DNA from: Gammaproteobacteria bacterium
GTDB lineage: Bacteria > Pseudomonadota > Gammaproteobacteria > Steroidobacterales > GCA-2729495
Assembly: GCA_027293165.1 (NCBI GenBank)
Contig: JAPUGB010000057.1
Coordinates: 1 to 38,828 of the forward strand
Direction of reading: 5' to 3'
DNA length: 38,828 nucleotides
Shown here: piece by piece, positions 9,090-17,294 of the stretch
Position numbering within the stretch: position 1 is the stretch's first letter
Layout: every line of letters starts with the position of its first letter
Program-made: the position numbers and the translations under genes
Notes under the pieces: model-generated
Seen by the model: the letters and a program-made list of their open reading frames with translations, nothing else
Told to the model about the DNA's origin: nothing
Databases searched by the model: none

Positions 9090-10420
9090 CAGGCGTCCCT
9101 CCTCAACGGTTTGAGGGTTTCCTTGACTTCATAAATCGAAACCGCCGGCACCCACTTGATGAAAATCAGGAACAGTGTCGTAAAGATTGCAAACGAACCG
9201 AAGGTGATCGAAAACTCGATCCAGCTCGGAAAATAGAAACCGAACGCATCGGGCAGGAATTTTCGCGGTTGCGACGTGGCCACAATAATGAATCTCTCAG
9301 TCAGCATACCGATGTTGATCAGAATGGAAACCACCAGCATCTTGTTCCACGACAAACGAATCTTCCTGAACAGCATCAATAGCGGCACAAATGCGCAGAA
9401 CAGGATCATCTCCCAATACAGTGGCGCGTAGAAACCGAACATCCGGAAATCAAGCGCCTCCATCTCGAACGAAGTGCCGCTGTACCAGGTCGTAAAGAGC
9501 TCGAGAATATTGATATAGGTCCAAAGCATCGACAACACGAGCAATAGCTTGCCAAGATAATCGAGATGTTTCTCCCCGATGTACCGCTCGAAATTCATAA
9601 ACTTCCGCAGCATATACATCACGGTCACGATGCCGGCGGTGCCCGAATAAATCGCGCCGCAGACGAAGTACGGCGCAAAAATCGTGTGGTGCAGCCCCGG
9701 CACAATGGACAGTGCGAAATCCCAGGACACGATGCTGTGTACAGAGACCGCCAGTGGAATGACGAATACGGCAAAAAACATGTAGGCCGCCCCCAGCGTG
9801 TGCCACTCCCTGGCAGTACCGCGCCAGCCAAAGGAAAAGACCGTATACAGTCGGCGGCGTATGCCGGTGCTGACGTCGCGGACCGCGGCGAAATCAGGAA
9901 CCGAGCCCATGTAGATGAATATCGAGCTGGCCGTCAGATAGGTCGTAATCGCCATGACGTCAAACATCAGGGGCGAGCGGAAATTCGGCCACAGTCCCAT
10001 CGGGTTCGGGATCGGAAAACTCCAGTGCACGAACCACAACCGCCCCACATGGACCATGACGAACAGCGCGGCCGTCATCAGCGAGAACAGAGTCATCGCC
10101 TCCGCGCTGCGGTAGATCGATTTGCGCCACTGGCTGTTGGTAATGTGCAGCACTGCCGACAGCAGAGTCCCGGAGTGACTGAGGCCGATCCAGAAAATGA
10201 AGTTCGACAGGTAGGTGCCCCAAAGCGCATTTCGATTCATCCCGGCCGCGCCCACGCCGACAATTAACTGATAGATCCACGGCATGAAAAAGCAGACACC
10301 GGCGATCGTCATCGTGGTACCGAGCAGCATCCAGTAACGCGGGCCCGTCTCCAACATGGAGCTGAGGACATCACGGTTAACTTCTGCGTAGGTGGGTTGC
10401 CCGTGATCAAACATCGTCAT
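9089..10420 (-). CDS. actC: Alternative complex III subunit ActC, NrfD-like quinol-binding membrane protein
   Basis: 443 residues, about ten transmembrane segments, NrfD/PsrC family. Conserved features include HSGTLLSAVLHI, WDFALSIVPGLHHTIFAPYF and MEALDFRMFGFYAPLYWEM, seen in ActC/HybB-like proteins. In ACIII it binds menaquinol or ubiquinol near the periplasmic side and hands electrons to the Fe-S subunit. The first ATG (10420) overlaps the actB2 3' end by 14 bp; an alternative ATG lies 6 bases further in. Confidence 0.93.
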   Translation of the reverse strand: MTMFDHGQPTYAEVNRDVLSSMLETGPRYWMLLGTTMTIAGVCFFMPWIYQLIVGVGAAGMNRNALWGTYLSNFIFWIGLSHSGTLLSAVLHITNSQWRKSIYRSAEAMTLFSLMTAALFVMVHVGRLWFVHWSFPIPNPMGLWPNFRSPLMFDVMAITTYLTASSIFIYMGSVPDFAAVRDVSTGIRRRLYTVFSFGWRGTAREWHTLGAAYMFFAVFVIPLAVSVHSIVSWDFALSIVPGLHHTIFAPYFVCGAIYSGTAGIVTVMYMLRKFMNFERYIGEKHLDYLGKLLLVLSMLWTYINILELFTTWYSGTSFEMEALDFRMFGFYAPLYWEMILFCAFVPLLMLFRKIRLSWNKMLVVSILINIGMLTERFIIVATSQPRKFLPDAFGFYFPSWIEFSITFGSFAIFTTLFLIFIKWVPAVSIYEVKETLKPLRRDA

Positions 10421-11162
10421 GAACTTTTTTCAGGTAGATGACCGACGGGACCGTATTCAACTCCTCCAGCACCTTGTAGCCTCGCGGACTGTTCATGACC
10501 TGGGAGACCTTGCTGTCGGGGTCGTTGCTGTCGCCAAAGCTCATAGCCTCTGTCGGGCAGCTCTGAACGCAGGCCGGTACGACCTCGCCGTCCCGCACGC
10601 GCCTTCTGCCGTCGTCCTTGGCATTGTCTTTGGCCATCCGGATGCGTTGAATGCAGAAGGTGCATTTTTCCATGACGCCTTTTTCACGAACGCTGACGTC
10701 CGGATTCAACTGCTGCTCGAGCGGCTCGTCCCAGGTATAGGTAAACCAGTTGAAATAGCGGACCTCGTAAGGACAGTAAACGGCGCAGGTCCGCGTACCG
10801 ATGCAGCGATTATAGATTTGCGTATTCAATCCGTCCTGATTGTGGTAAGTCGCAAATACCGGGCACGCCGTTTCGCAGGGAGCCTCGTCACAATGCTGGC
10901 ACAGCATCGGAATGAAATTCAGCTTGACGTCCGGAAACTCTCCCTCCCAATATCGTTCGATCCGAATCCATTTGATCTCCCGGGCTTCCGCATACCGCTC
11001 CTCACCGACGATGGGTAGATTGTTCTCCGCCTGACAGGCAACGACACATGCTTCGCAACCGGTGCACCGATCAAGGTCGATTGTCATCGTCCAGTGATAA
11101 TCGAACTCGTCGTAATAACCGGGCTTACTGTATTCCCTGAGTTTGTCGAGCACGTTACTCAT
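10407..11162 (-). CDS. actB2: Alternative complex III Fe-S subunit (ActB C-terminal half, separate gene)
   Basis: Periplasm-facing Fe-S protein of about 251 residues with four cluster sites: CTGCEACVVAC, CQHCDEAPCETACP, CIGTRTCAVYCP and CTFCIQR...CVQSCP. The third site has Thr where a Cys is expected (CIGTRTC), the hallmark of the ActB/NrfC group and consistent with one 3Fe-4S plus three 4Fe-4S clusters. In many ACIII operons this is the C-terminal half of one large ActB; here it is a separate gene. ATG 11162 is preferred, with GGAAG 5 nt upstream and a 14-nt gap to the actB1 stop. A GTG at 11180, overlapping the actB1 stop, is possible. Confidence 0.93.
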   Translation of the reverse strand: MSNVLDKLREYSKPGYYDEFDYHWTMTIDLDRCTGCEACVVACQAENNLPIVGEERYAEAREIKWIRIERYWEGEFPDVKLNFIPMLCQHCDEAPCETACPVFATYHNQDGLNTQIYNRCIGTRTCAVYCPYEVRYFNWFTYTWDEPLEQQLNPDVSVREKGVMEKCTFCIQRIRMAKDNAKDDGRRRVRDGEVVPACVQSCPTEAMSFGDSNDPDSKVSQVMNSPRGYKVLEELNTVPSVIYLKKVHDDV

Positions 11163-11176
11163 ATCAACTTCCGATC

Positions 11177-13414
11177 TCACGCATGGTTTTCCTCCGGGTG
11201 CAGAATCTGCCTGCCGAGCGTTCGGGAAATGCCGTCGTTTCGGACCACTCGCGCCCGTTCGCCGGTATTGCGCAGCTTCACGCGGGTCCCGGCCCAGGCC
11301 AGTTCGCCCGACTGCTGGTCAGACTGCAGCGCAACCAGCTGAACCGGGTTGACGCCACGATTTTGCGCGTAGCGTCCATAGGCCGTGTGTCCCTGACCAA
11401 AAGGCATTGCCACGACTCCAGGCTCAATCGCCGGGAACAAATACGCCGGTGCGCGAATACTGCCCGCCGGCGATTCGACCTCGATCAGGTCCCCATCACG
11501 AATGCCGAGCTCGCCAGCGGTGGCTGGATTCAGTTCGATCCAGGATCCGTAAACAACGCTGGTCATCTGGTCGGGTAATTCCTGCAGCCACGGCAAATTT
11601 GCTCCCCGGCCGTCGAACAGCGTCGCGCTCAGATAGGGGTGCAGAATGAACGGAAACTCTGCCGTGTCGCCGGCAAAGGTCGCGGCCGCAGCGTCTATAT
11701 CGGGAATCGTCGATGGCGCCGGGGCATCGCCGGGTCCGCCGGTCGCCTCGACTCGGCCCCACACGCCGGCTTGCAGGGCTGCCAGCCAGAACTCTTCAAA
11801 ATCCGCAGCGTCGGCCTGCGGGTCAAGCTCTGTGTAGAGCTTCTTCCACGCGTCCTTGATGAATTCTTTTGTGTTGGCCCACGGCAGCGCGACCGGCAAT
11901 TCGAAACCAATCCGGCGCGCCAGCGACAACACGATGTCGCCAACCGAGCGGGTGTCATAGACGCGCGCCACGACCGGTTGCGAAATCGACGCCACCGGCA
12001 GGCCGACTCCGGGCTCCGGCGCGTCGTCACCCCAGGCCTCAAGATAAGTGTCGGTGGGCAAAATCAGATCAGCCATCGCCGTCGTCTCATCCATGAAACT
12101 CGACATAGCCACAATGGTCGGGACCGCTGCCATTGCATCAGCAAAACCGGCGGCGTCCGGCATCGCGTAGATCGGGTTCGTGTCATGCAGCAACAGCACT
12201 TCGATCGCCCCGTCCTGCATCGAAGCAGCAAGTTCGGTCATTTGCGTCAATCCGGCGTGCCGTGTTGCGGAACCAAATACCGGTGCGGAGTTAAAAATGA
12301 TGCCGCCGGGTTGACCGAGATTGCCTGCAAGGTGATTCAAAGCATTCACCGCAACGAGACTGGCGACGGCGTTGGTACCTGCCGCCGCCGCGCCGCCGCC
12401 AATCGCAAGGCTTGCCTTACTGCTGCCAAATTCAGCGGCGAGTTGTTGCACGCGCTCCAACGCCACCCCGGTGGCCGCGGCAACGCGGTCCCCGCTGTAC
12501 GGCTCTAAGGCACGCTGCCACGCGTCGCGATCCGACCCGGTGTACGTCCCGTCCGCAACCAGGATCCTGGCGATTCCCAGCGCGAGTACGCCCTCGCTGC
12601 CGGGAACAGCAGCAATCCACTCATCGGCATTCGCCCCGCTCAGTGACATGCGCGGCTCGATCTGGATGCACCTGCCGCGCTGCTCACGTCCCTGGCGCAG
12701 CTGTCCGTAGCCGAGGCTGAAATGCACCGGCGACAGCCAGGTCCCCAGGTAATCGGCTCCAAACGACAGCAGAAAATCGCAATTCGCTATGTCGTAGTAG
12801 GGCAGGTGCTCGATGCCAAATGACAGCCGGTTAGCCAGCCTGAGGTTGGCCGGATAGGTAAAATCGTACTGGGCATATCGATCAGAGCCCAGCAACGTGA
12901 TGAACTGCTCAAACAGCTCACCCAGGTGACCGCGTATGCCGCCCGTTAGCAGTTGGACCCGGTCCGCTCGATCTTCAATCTTCAGGCGCCCGAGGCGCCC
13001 GGCAACCTGGGTCAGCGCCTCATCCCAGCTGATTGTTTCGAAAGCTCCATCACCGCGTTCGCCGACCCGCTTCAACGGGGCCCTGATCCGATCCGGGTTG
13101 TACAAGGCATTCAGCCCCGCCTGACCGCGCGCGCACAAGCGCCCCTGGTTGACCGGATGCGCCGGGTTGCCCTCGATTTTCTTCGCCCGCCCCTCTCGGG
13201 TACGCACCGAGATACCGCAACCCGCGGAACACTGGTTGCAAACCGTGTTGTACCAGGTCGCAACACCGGGAGAATAATCTTCGGGAGGAACAACCGGTGG
13301 AATCAGGAACTCGACCGGGCGCTTAATCGCTTCCGCAAACAAATATCCGGCCCCGGTTCCGACTCCGCCGGCCCCGATATATTGCAACAAATCTCTGCGG
13401 CTAATTTTCGACAT
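11177..13414 (-). CDS. actB1: Alternative complex III molybdopterin-oxidoreductase-like subunit (ActB N-terminal half, separate gene)
   Basis: 745 residues. The N-terminus carries a twin-arginine motif (SRRDLLQ, 5-11) and a hydrophobic stretch, so export by Tat is expected. The MopB fold follows, with NPDRIRAPLKRVG, WDEALTQVA and a C-terminal molybdopterin-dinucleotide-type domain (WIELNPATAGELGIRDGD). A full CxxCxxxC...C site is present at C59/C62/C66/C94, as in true molybdoenzymes. No Cys or Sec is seen at the usual Mo-ligand region, so a catalytic Mo centre is doubtful. GAGGGG 4 nt before the ATG is a good ribosome-binding site. The gene is 114 bp after actA. Confidence 0.92.
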   Translation of the reverse strand: MSKISRRDLLQYIGAGGVGTGAGYLFAEAIKRPVEFLIPPVVPPEDYSPGVATWYNTVCNQCSAGCGISVRTREGRAKKIEGNPAHPVNQGRLCARGQAGLNALYNPDRIRAPLKRVGERGDGAFETISWDEALTQVAGRLGRLKIEDRADRVQLLTGGIRGHLGELFEQFITLLGSDRYAQYDFTYPANLRLANRLSFGIEHLPYYDIANCDFLLSFGADYLGTWLSPVHFSLGYGQLRQGREQRGRCIQIEPRMSLSGANADEWIAAVPGSEGVLALGIARILVADGTYTGSDRDAWQRALEPYSGDRVAAATGVALERVQQLAAEFGSSKASLAIGGGAAAAGTNAVASLVAVNALNHLAGNLGQPGGIIFNSAPVFGSATRHAGLTQMTELAASMQDGAIEVLLLHDTNPIYAMPDAAGFADAMAAVPTIVAMSSFMDETTAMADLILPTDTYLEAWGDDAPEPGVGLPVASISQPVVARVYDTRSVGDIVLSLARRIGFELPVALPWANTKEFIKDAWKKLYTELDPQADAADFEEFWLAALQAGVWGRVEATGGPGDAPAPSTIPDIDAAAATFAGDTAEFPFILHPYLSATLFDGRGANLPWLQELPDQMTSVVYGSWIELNPATAGELGIRDGDLIEVESPAGSIRAPAYLFPAIEPGVVAMPFGQGHTAYGRYAQNRGVNPVQLVALQSDQQSGELAWAGTRVKLRNTGERARVVRNDGISRTLGRQILHPEENHA

Positions 13415-13528
13415 GATCCCCTCGGTCGCGAACGCCGTTCGGCGCTCGGTCAGCCTACAAGCTACGCGCGTCCCCCGGTTGCTCAGGCGATTTTCCGCCG
13501 GCGATCGCTGTCATCCCGACAGTTTCAG

Positions 13529-14074
13529 TTACTTGTGGCATGTCCAACAGTCCCGGCCATTCTCAACCTCGCGCTCGGTATGGCAATCCACACACCAGGG
13601 CATCGTCATCGGCGCGATGCGCGTAATGCGATCCATGTCCTGAACCGGGCCATGACATTCCTGGCACTGCACGCCGGCCAGAACGTGTCTTTTGTGCGTG
13701 AAATGAACGAAGTCCGGCACGTCGTGCACCTTGACCCACGGTATCGGCTCCTGCCGGTCCCAGTATCCGGCGAGTTTCAACACCTCCGGCCGTTCCCGTG
13801 CGTCGGCGACGGCCGTATGGCAACCCATACACTTGGCCACGCTTGGCACGCCGGCTGAGGGAGACCTCGACGCATATATGTGGCAATACTGGCACGGAAT
13901 TTCATTGTCACTGGCATGAACGCGGTGACTGAATTCGATCGGCTGGACCGGCGTGCGGTCCGAAAAGTAGGTGTCGTTGATCCAAACCCCCACAAAAATA
14001 CCGACCACTGCGACAACCCCGATCAGGGCTGGCTTTCTAGCAGGCCTCAGCGCTTCGGATACAGAGATCGACAA
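13529..14074 (-). CDS. actA: Alternative complex III subunit ActA, pentahaem cytochrome c
   Basis: 181 residues with one N-terminal membrane anchor (about 14-32) and five CXXCH haem sites at 61-65, 82-86, 137-141, 161-165 and 176-180. FSHRVHA and FTHKRHV supply likely distal histidines. This matches the membrane-anchored pentahaem ActA/cytochrome c7-like subunit that begins ACIII operons. The start is TTG, chosen because GGGGAGGG lies 6 nt upstream and no ATG or GTG fits. First gene of a minus-strand operon running to actF. Confidence 0.93.
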   Translation of the reverse strand: MSISVSEALRPARKPALIGVVAVVGIFVGVWINDTYFSDRTPVQPIEFSHRVHASDNEIPCQYCHIYASRSPSAGVPSVAKCMGCHTAVADARERPEVLKLAGYWDRQEPIPWVKVHDVPDFVHFTHKRHVLAGVQCQECHGPVQDMDRITRIAPMTMPWCVDCHTEREVENGRDCWTCHK

Positions 14075-14352
14075 CTTGTCCCTCCCCCGTTTGGGGCATG
14101 ATTCTGCCCGTAACCCGGGAAAACTACAATGTTCCGCTGCAGAACTTTTCCGACGCTGCCGGGCCGCGGTCGATCGATGGATTTAAGGTGAACACAAACC
14201 ATATCTTTGCTTCGCGCGCTTGTTGGAGCCGCATACAGCGGCTGAGGGGCGGTTGTGTGCGCGCCCTGCGCGTGCTTGCACCCCGGCATAGAGTTCGGTA
14301 GCGTGTACGCCGAAATTCCGAGTCTAAAGGCCAACGTCTGCGGCAGGGGATG
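14075..14352. other. Divergent intergenic region between actA and the c4-type cytochrome
   Basis: 278 bp separating the minus-strand act operon from the plus-strand cytochrome/oxidase half, so promoters for both directions should be here. A perfect hairpin AGCCGC-ATACA-GCGGCT lies at 14227-14243 without a T-run. On the plus strand TTGCAC at 14276-14281 with a 17-nt spacer to TAGCGT is a weak sigma-70 candidate. No convincing -10 was found for the minus strand. No ORF here resembles a known protein. Confidence 0.5.
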
Positions 14353-15000
14353 ATGAACAACTTTTTCCGTGCGACAATATTCCTGATTTTCGTATTCGTC
14401 AGCAGCGCAGCGGCGCACGCCGCCGGCGACCCGATAAAAGGCAAAGAGCTTTTTATATTTTGCATGGCCTGTCACGGTCAAAGTGCTGAAGGCGTACCGG
14501 CGCTGAATGCTCCGGCGAATGCCGGCCAGGATCTCTGGTACATGCTCCGGCAGATGAAGAACTTCCGCGCCGGAATTCGTGGCGCTCACCCGGACGATAT
14601 ATTTGGTGCGCAAATGCGGCCAATGGCACTGACATTGCCTGACGAGCAAGCGGTGCAGGATGTCGTGACGTATATTGCGACCTTGGACCTGCCGGACCCA
14701 CCCGTGACAATAGAAGGTGATATCGAAGCCGGCAAAAAGGCGTACGAGACCTGCATTCCCTGCCACGGCGCGCAGGGTGAGGGCGCCAAGGCACTCGATG
14801 CACCGCGGTTGTCGAGACAGCACGACTGGTATCTCGTGTCCCAACTGAACAACTTCAAAGCCGGCATTCGCGGCACGCATCAAAACGACGTCTACGGTGC
14901 GCAGATGCGCATCATGGCGCAGATGCTGGAAACCGACGAACAGGTTCGGGATGTAGCCGCTTATATAGCCAGCATGGAGTATGTTCCCGGCGAGGAGTAA
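14353..15000 (+). CDS. Dihaem c4-type cytochrome c (first copy)
   Basis: About 215 residues with a signal peptide ending near AAAHA at 19-23 and two tandem class I cytochrome c domains. In numbering from ATG 14350 the haem sites are CMACH 38-42 and CIPCH 135-139, and Met ligands lie in the repeated AQMRPMA/AQMRIMA motifs. The ATG at 14353 leaves a little room after AGGGG; an ATG at 14350 abuts it. Likely a periplasmic electron carrier between ACIII (divergent, 276 bp away) and the oxidase. Domain order and motifs match the second copy (15664) and the CoxB tail (17865). Confidence 0.93.
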   Translation: MNNFFRATIFLIFVFVSSAAAHAAGDPIKGKELFIFCMACHGQSAEGVPALNAPANAGQDLWYMLRQMKNFRAGIRGAHPDDIFGAQMRPMALTLPDEQAVQDVVTYIATLDLPDPPVTIEGDIEAGKKAYETCIPCHGAQGEGAKALDAPRLSRQHDWYLVSQLNNFKAGIRGTHQNDVYGAQMRIMAQMLETDEQVRDVAAYIASMEYVPGEE

Positions 15001-15021
15001 TTGCCGCCAGCGCCAGAAATT

Positions 15022-15420
15022 TTACTCATCATCGGATCGCATCAGGTACATTGACGGTCCGAAGATCTCTTCACTGTTTACAGACAAACGAACGCGGTAC
15101 TGGCCCGCGACAGGGAACATGACTTTTTCCATCGGCAATACCAATTGAGTTTTAGCGGGGGCGCCGTTCGTTGGCCGGGACTCGACGTCGGTGTGTCCGT
15201 CAATAGAAAACACCGAGATACCGTCCGGATCAGTCAAGTCAATCTTGAACGGAATGCGGCCTTGAGTGTGCCGTTCCCATTCGATCACACCCGCCAGAAC
15301 CAGGCGATCCTGGCGGGCCGGAAAATCCGCAGCGTACAGTTCATTGAACACACCCTGAATATTGAGGCGCCCGTCGGGCCCCGTCGTAGCGCCCTTGCAG
15401 AATAACAATATGGATTCCAT
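15022..15420 (-). CDS. Small conserved protein, possibly DUF6941 family
   Basis: 132 residues, acidic C-terminus, no signal peptide or membrane segment. The pattern LNIQGVFNELYAADFPA, a central IDLTDPDG and a closing GQYRVRLSVNSEEIFG suggests an all-beta sandwich. I recall it as DUF6941-like, function unknown. It lies convergent with the first c4 cytochrome (stop codons 21 bp apart) and divergent from the second. No good ribosome-binding site precedes its ATG. Whether it has anything to do with respiration is unknown. Confidence 0.6.
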   Translation of the reverse strand: MESILLFCKGATTGPDGRLNIQGVFNELYAADFPARQDRLVLAGVIEWERHTQGRIPFKIDLTDPDGISVFSIDGHTDVESRPTNGAPAKTQLVLPMEKVMFPVAGQYRVRLSVNSEEIFGPSMYLMRSDDE

Positions 15421-15521
15421 GGATAGACAACCGTGGCTGGTTTACGACGTTCTGGGTGGGCCCTGGCGACCGCATCGCGACCGGCTTCCAACAAGCCGAC
15501 CGCAGTGTATCATTCGCATAT

Positions 15522-15550
15522 TGACCGATCATGCCGGGTGACCGATCATG
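15522..15550. repeat. Two direct copies of TGACCGATCATG, 17 bp apart
   Basis: TGACCGATCATG occurs at 15522-15533 and again at 15539-15550, exact over 12 bp with a 17-bp period. It lies in the divergent region between the DUF6941-like gene and the second c4 cytochrome, 114-142 bp upstream of the latter's start. Tandem spacing of roughly one and a half helical turns suggests a binding site for a dimeric or oligomeric regulator. No ORF is interrupted. Confidence 0.6.
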
Positions 15551-15663
15551 TGCCACAACGCAAAGGGACTGCCATCCGGGGATGATCAGCGCAAAACAGA
15601 CGGCAGTAGCCCGTGTGTATCACGGGTATAGGCACGCACAAACACGACAGCCGGAGGCACAAG

Positions 15664-16293
15664 ATGAATAGCCAAGTATTGAACGGGATGGTCGCTTTAC
15701 TCGCTTTTGGCGTTGCATTTTCCGCGTACGCGGCGGGCGACCCCGCCAAAGGGAAGGCAGCGTATGAAATCTGTGCGGTCTGTCACGGCGCCAGCGGCGA
15801 AGGGACCCCGGAACTGAATGTGCCGAAGATCGGCGGACAGGAAGAGTGGTACGTCGCGAGGCAATTGCAGAATTTCAAATCCGGTCTGCGCGCGCCTACA
15901 ACCAGTGATGTGTACGGAACCCAGATGCGGGCGCTCAGCATGACGCTGACAAACGACCAGGAGATTGCCGACGTATCTGCCTACGTGGCTTCAATGAGGC
16001 CGCCCGCGGTGGCAGACACGGTTAGCGGTGACGCGGCCCAGGGTAAAGCCGCTTATGCGACCTGCACCGCTTGTCACGGCGCCAACGGCGAAGGCAACAA
16101 GGCGCTGAATTCGCCGAAACTGGCCGGTCAGCACGACTGGTACATCGTTCGCCAGCTGCAGAATTACAAATCCGGCGTGCGCGGCGGTGACTCGAAAAAC
16201 GTGTTTGATACGCAGATGCGTCCGATGGCTATGATTCTGACCACCGACGAGGCGGTCAACAACATCGCCGCCTACATCAATTCGCTGGATTAG
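15664..16293 (+). CDS. Dihaem c4-type cytochrome c (second copy)
   Basis: 209 residues starting at ATG 15664, where GGAGG lies 6 nt upstream; the longer upstream reading has no such site. The signal peptide ends near FSAYA (19-23). Two haem domains carry CAVCH (37-41) and CTACH (134-138), with Met candidates in TQMRALSM and TQMRPMAM. The two halves and the first copy (14353) share GEG...LN.PK..GQ..WY..RQLQN and MR.M patterns, so they are paralogues. Probable periplasmic electron donor to the caa3 oxidase encoded downstream. Confidence 0.95.
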   Translation: MNSQVLNGMVALLAFGVAFSAYAAGDPAKGKAAYEICAVCHGASGEGTPELNVPKIGGQEEWYVARQLQNFKSGLRAPTTSDVYGTQMRALSMTLTNDQEIADVSAYVASMRPPAVADTVSGDAAQGKAAYATCTACHGANGEGNKALNSPKLAGQHDWYIVRQLQNYKSGVRGGDSKNVFDTQMRPMAMILTTDEAVNNIAAYINSLD

Positions 16294-16337
16294 CTTTCGA
16301 ATTCGATCATGAACTGCCTGAGTGGCGCCGTTGCCGC

Positions 16338-17294
16338 TCAGGAGGCGATCTCGTCTTTCATCGTGGCGTAGGCAGCCGGACCTATTTCCATGTAGAGTTC
16401 ACGCCAGCGGCGCGCGTCGATATATTCGCGGAACGTTTCCGATTCACCCTCGAGTTCCTCAATACGCGTCTTGACGACGTCGCCAATGCTGATGACCCCG
16501 ACCAGCTCATCGCCGTCCATGACCGGTAAATGGCGAATGCGCCGATCGCTCATGCAGGCCATGATGAGAACCATGTTGTCCTCCGGGTGCGCGACCACGA
16601 CTTTCCGTGTCATGATTTCGGCGACCGGCTGGTTAATGACACCGGGCCCAAAATCCGACAGGCCGCGCACGATGTCCCGTTCCGAGACGACCCCGGCGAT
16701 GCTGCCGTCGGGATGGATCACCAGCACACTGCCGATCCGGTTCTGGCGCAAAATGTTGGCGGTATCGATGACCCGGTCATCCGGCTTAACCGAAATGACA
16801 TTTCCGCCTTTCTTTTCAAGAATTGTCGCAACGGTGACGCGGTAGGCCCATTCGCGTTCATGAATCACGCGAATCCAGTTGTCCATCAACTGCGCACAGG
16901 TCTCCTCAAAGCGGGTCCGAAAGCGCACCCGGTCCAACAACCGACCGAAGGGTCCATACTTCGTTGCGTATTCATAACGCATTCGGATCAGTATGTTTTT
17001 AGGCCCTTCTTCGATGCTCCAGGTGAACTTCATCTTGGAGAACGAAAACGGGTAGCCGCTCGTATCCACCCGCATGCTGTAGCTTTTGCCCTCGTCCCAG
17101 GCAATGACCTCCTCTACCCAGGAGTTGCCGCGACGGTCGTACACGCGGCGGCGCAGGCCCATTTTCTCCCCGCTGAGAATTTCGACCCTGCTGACATGAG
17201 GGGCCACTTCGGCCAGACCCCGCACATCCGCGATCACCTGCCATACCATGTCGGCATGCGCCTTCACGCGTCTCCGCATATCAAGTACAGGCAT
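16338..17294 (-). CDS. SRPBCC (START-like) domain fused to a tandem CBS pair
   Basis: 318 residues. Residues 1-145 form a polyketide-cyclase/SRPBCC-like domain (VWQVIADVRGLAEVAPHV at the N-terminus, LMDNWIRVI at its end). CBS domains follow at about 153-212 (GVVSERDIVR) and 225-280 (GVISIGDVVK), then a charged tail. CBS pairs usually bind adenine nucleotides; SRPBCC domains bind hydrophobic ligands. The protein looks cytoplasmic, with no signal or TM. ATG 17294 is chosen because AAGGAG lies 5 nt upstream. Being between the cytochromes and the oxidase operon suggests, but does not prove, a regulatory role in respiration. Confidence 0.85.
   Translation of the reverse strand: MPVLDMRRRVKAHADMVWQVIADVRGLAEVAPHVSRVEILSGEKMGLRRRVYDRRGNSWVEEVIAWDEGKSYSMRVDTSGYPFSFSKMKFTWSIEEGPKNILIRMRYEYATKYGPFGRLLDRVRFRTRFEETCAQLMDNWIRVIHEREWAYRVTVATILEKKGGNVISVKPDDRVIDTANILRQNRIGSVLVIHPDGSIAGVVSERDIVRGLSDFGPGVINQPVAEIMTRKVVVAHPEDNMVLIMACMSDRRIRHLPVMDGDELVGVISIGDVVKTRIEELEGESETFREYIDARRWRELYMEIGPAAYATMKDEIAS

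Noticed and set aside
11639-13858. Long plus-strand ORFs opposite actB1 and actA (about 289 and 301 codons)
   Set aside because: Antisense to genes with strong family motifs; no ribosome-binding sites or domains.
14227-14243. Hairpin AGCCGC-ATACA-GCGGCT as a terminator
   Set aside because: No T-run on either strand; it lies between divergent genes where no transcript should end.
15521-15534. FNR/Anr box reading of TTGACCGATCATG
   Set aside because: The second half-site does not match ATCAA, and the motif is repeated directly and not as an inverted repeat.
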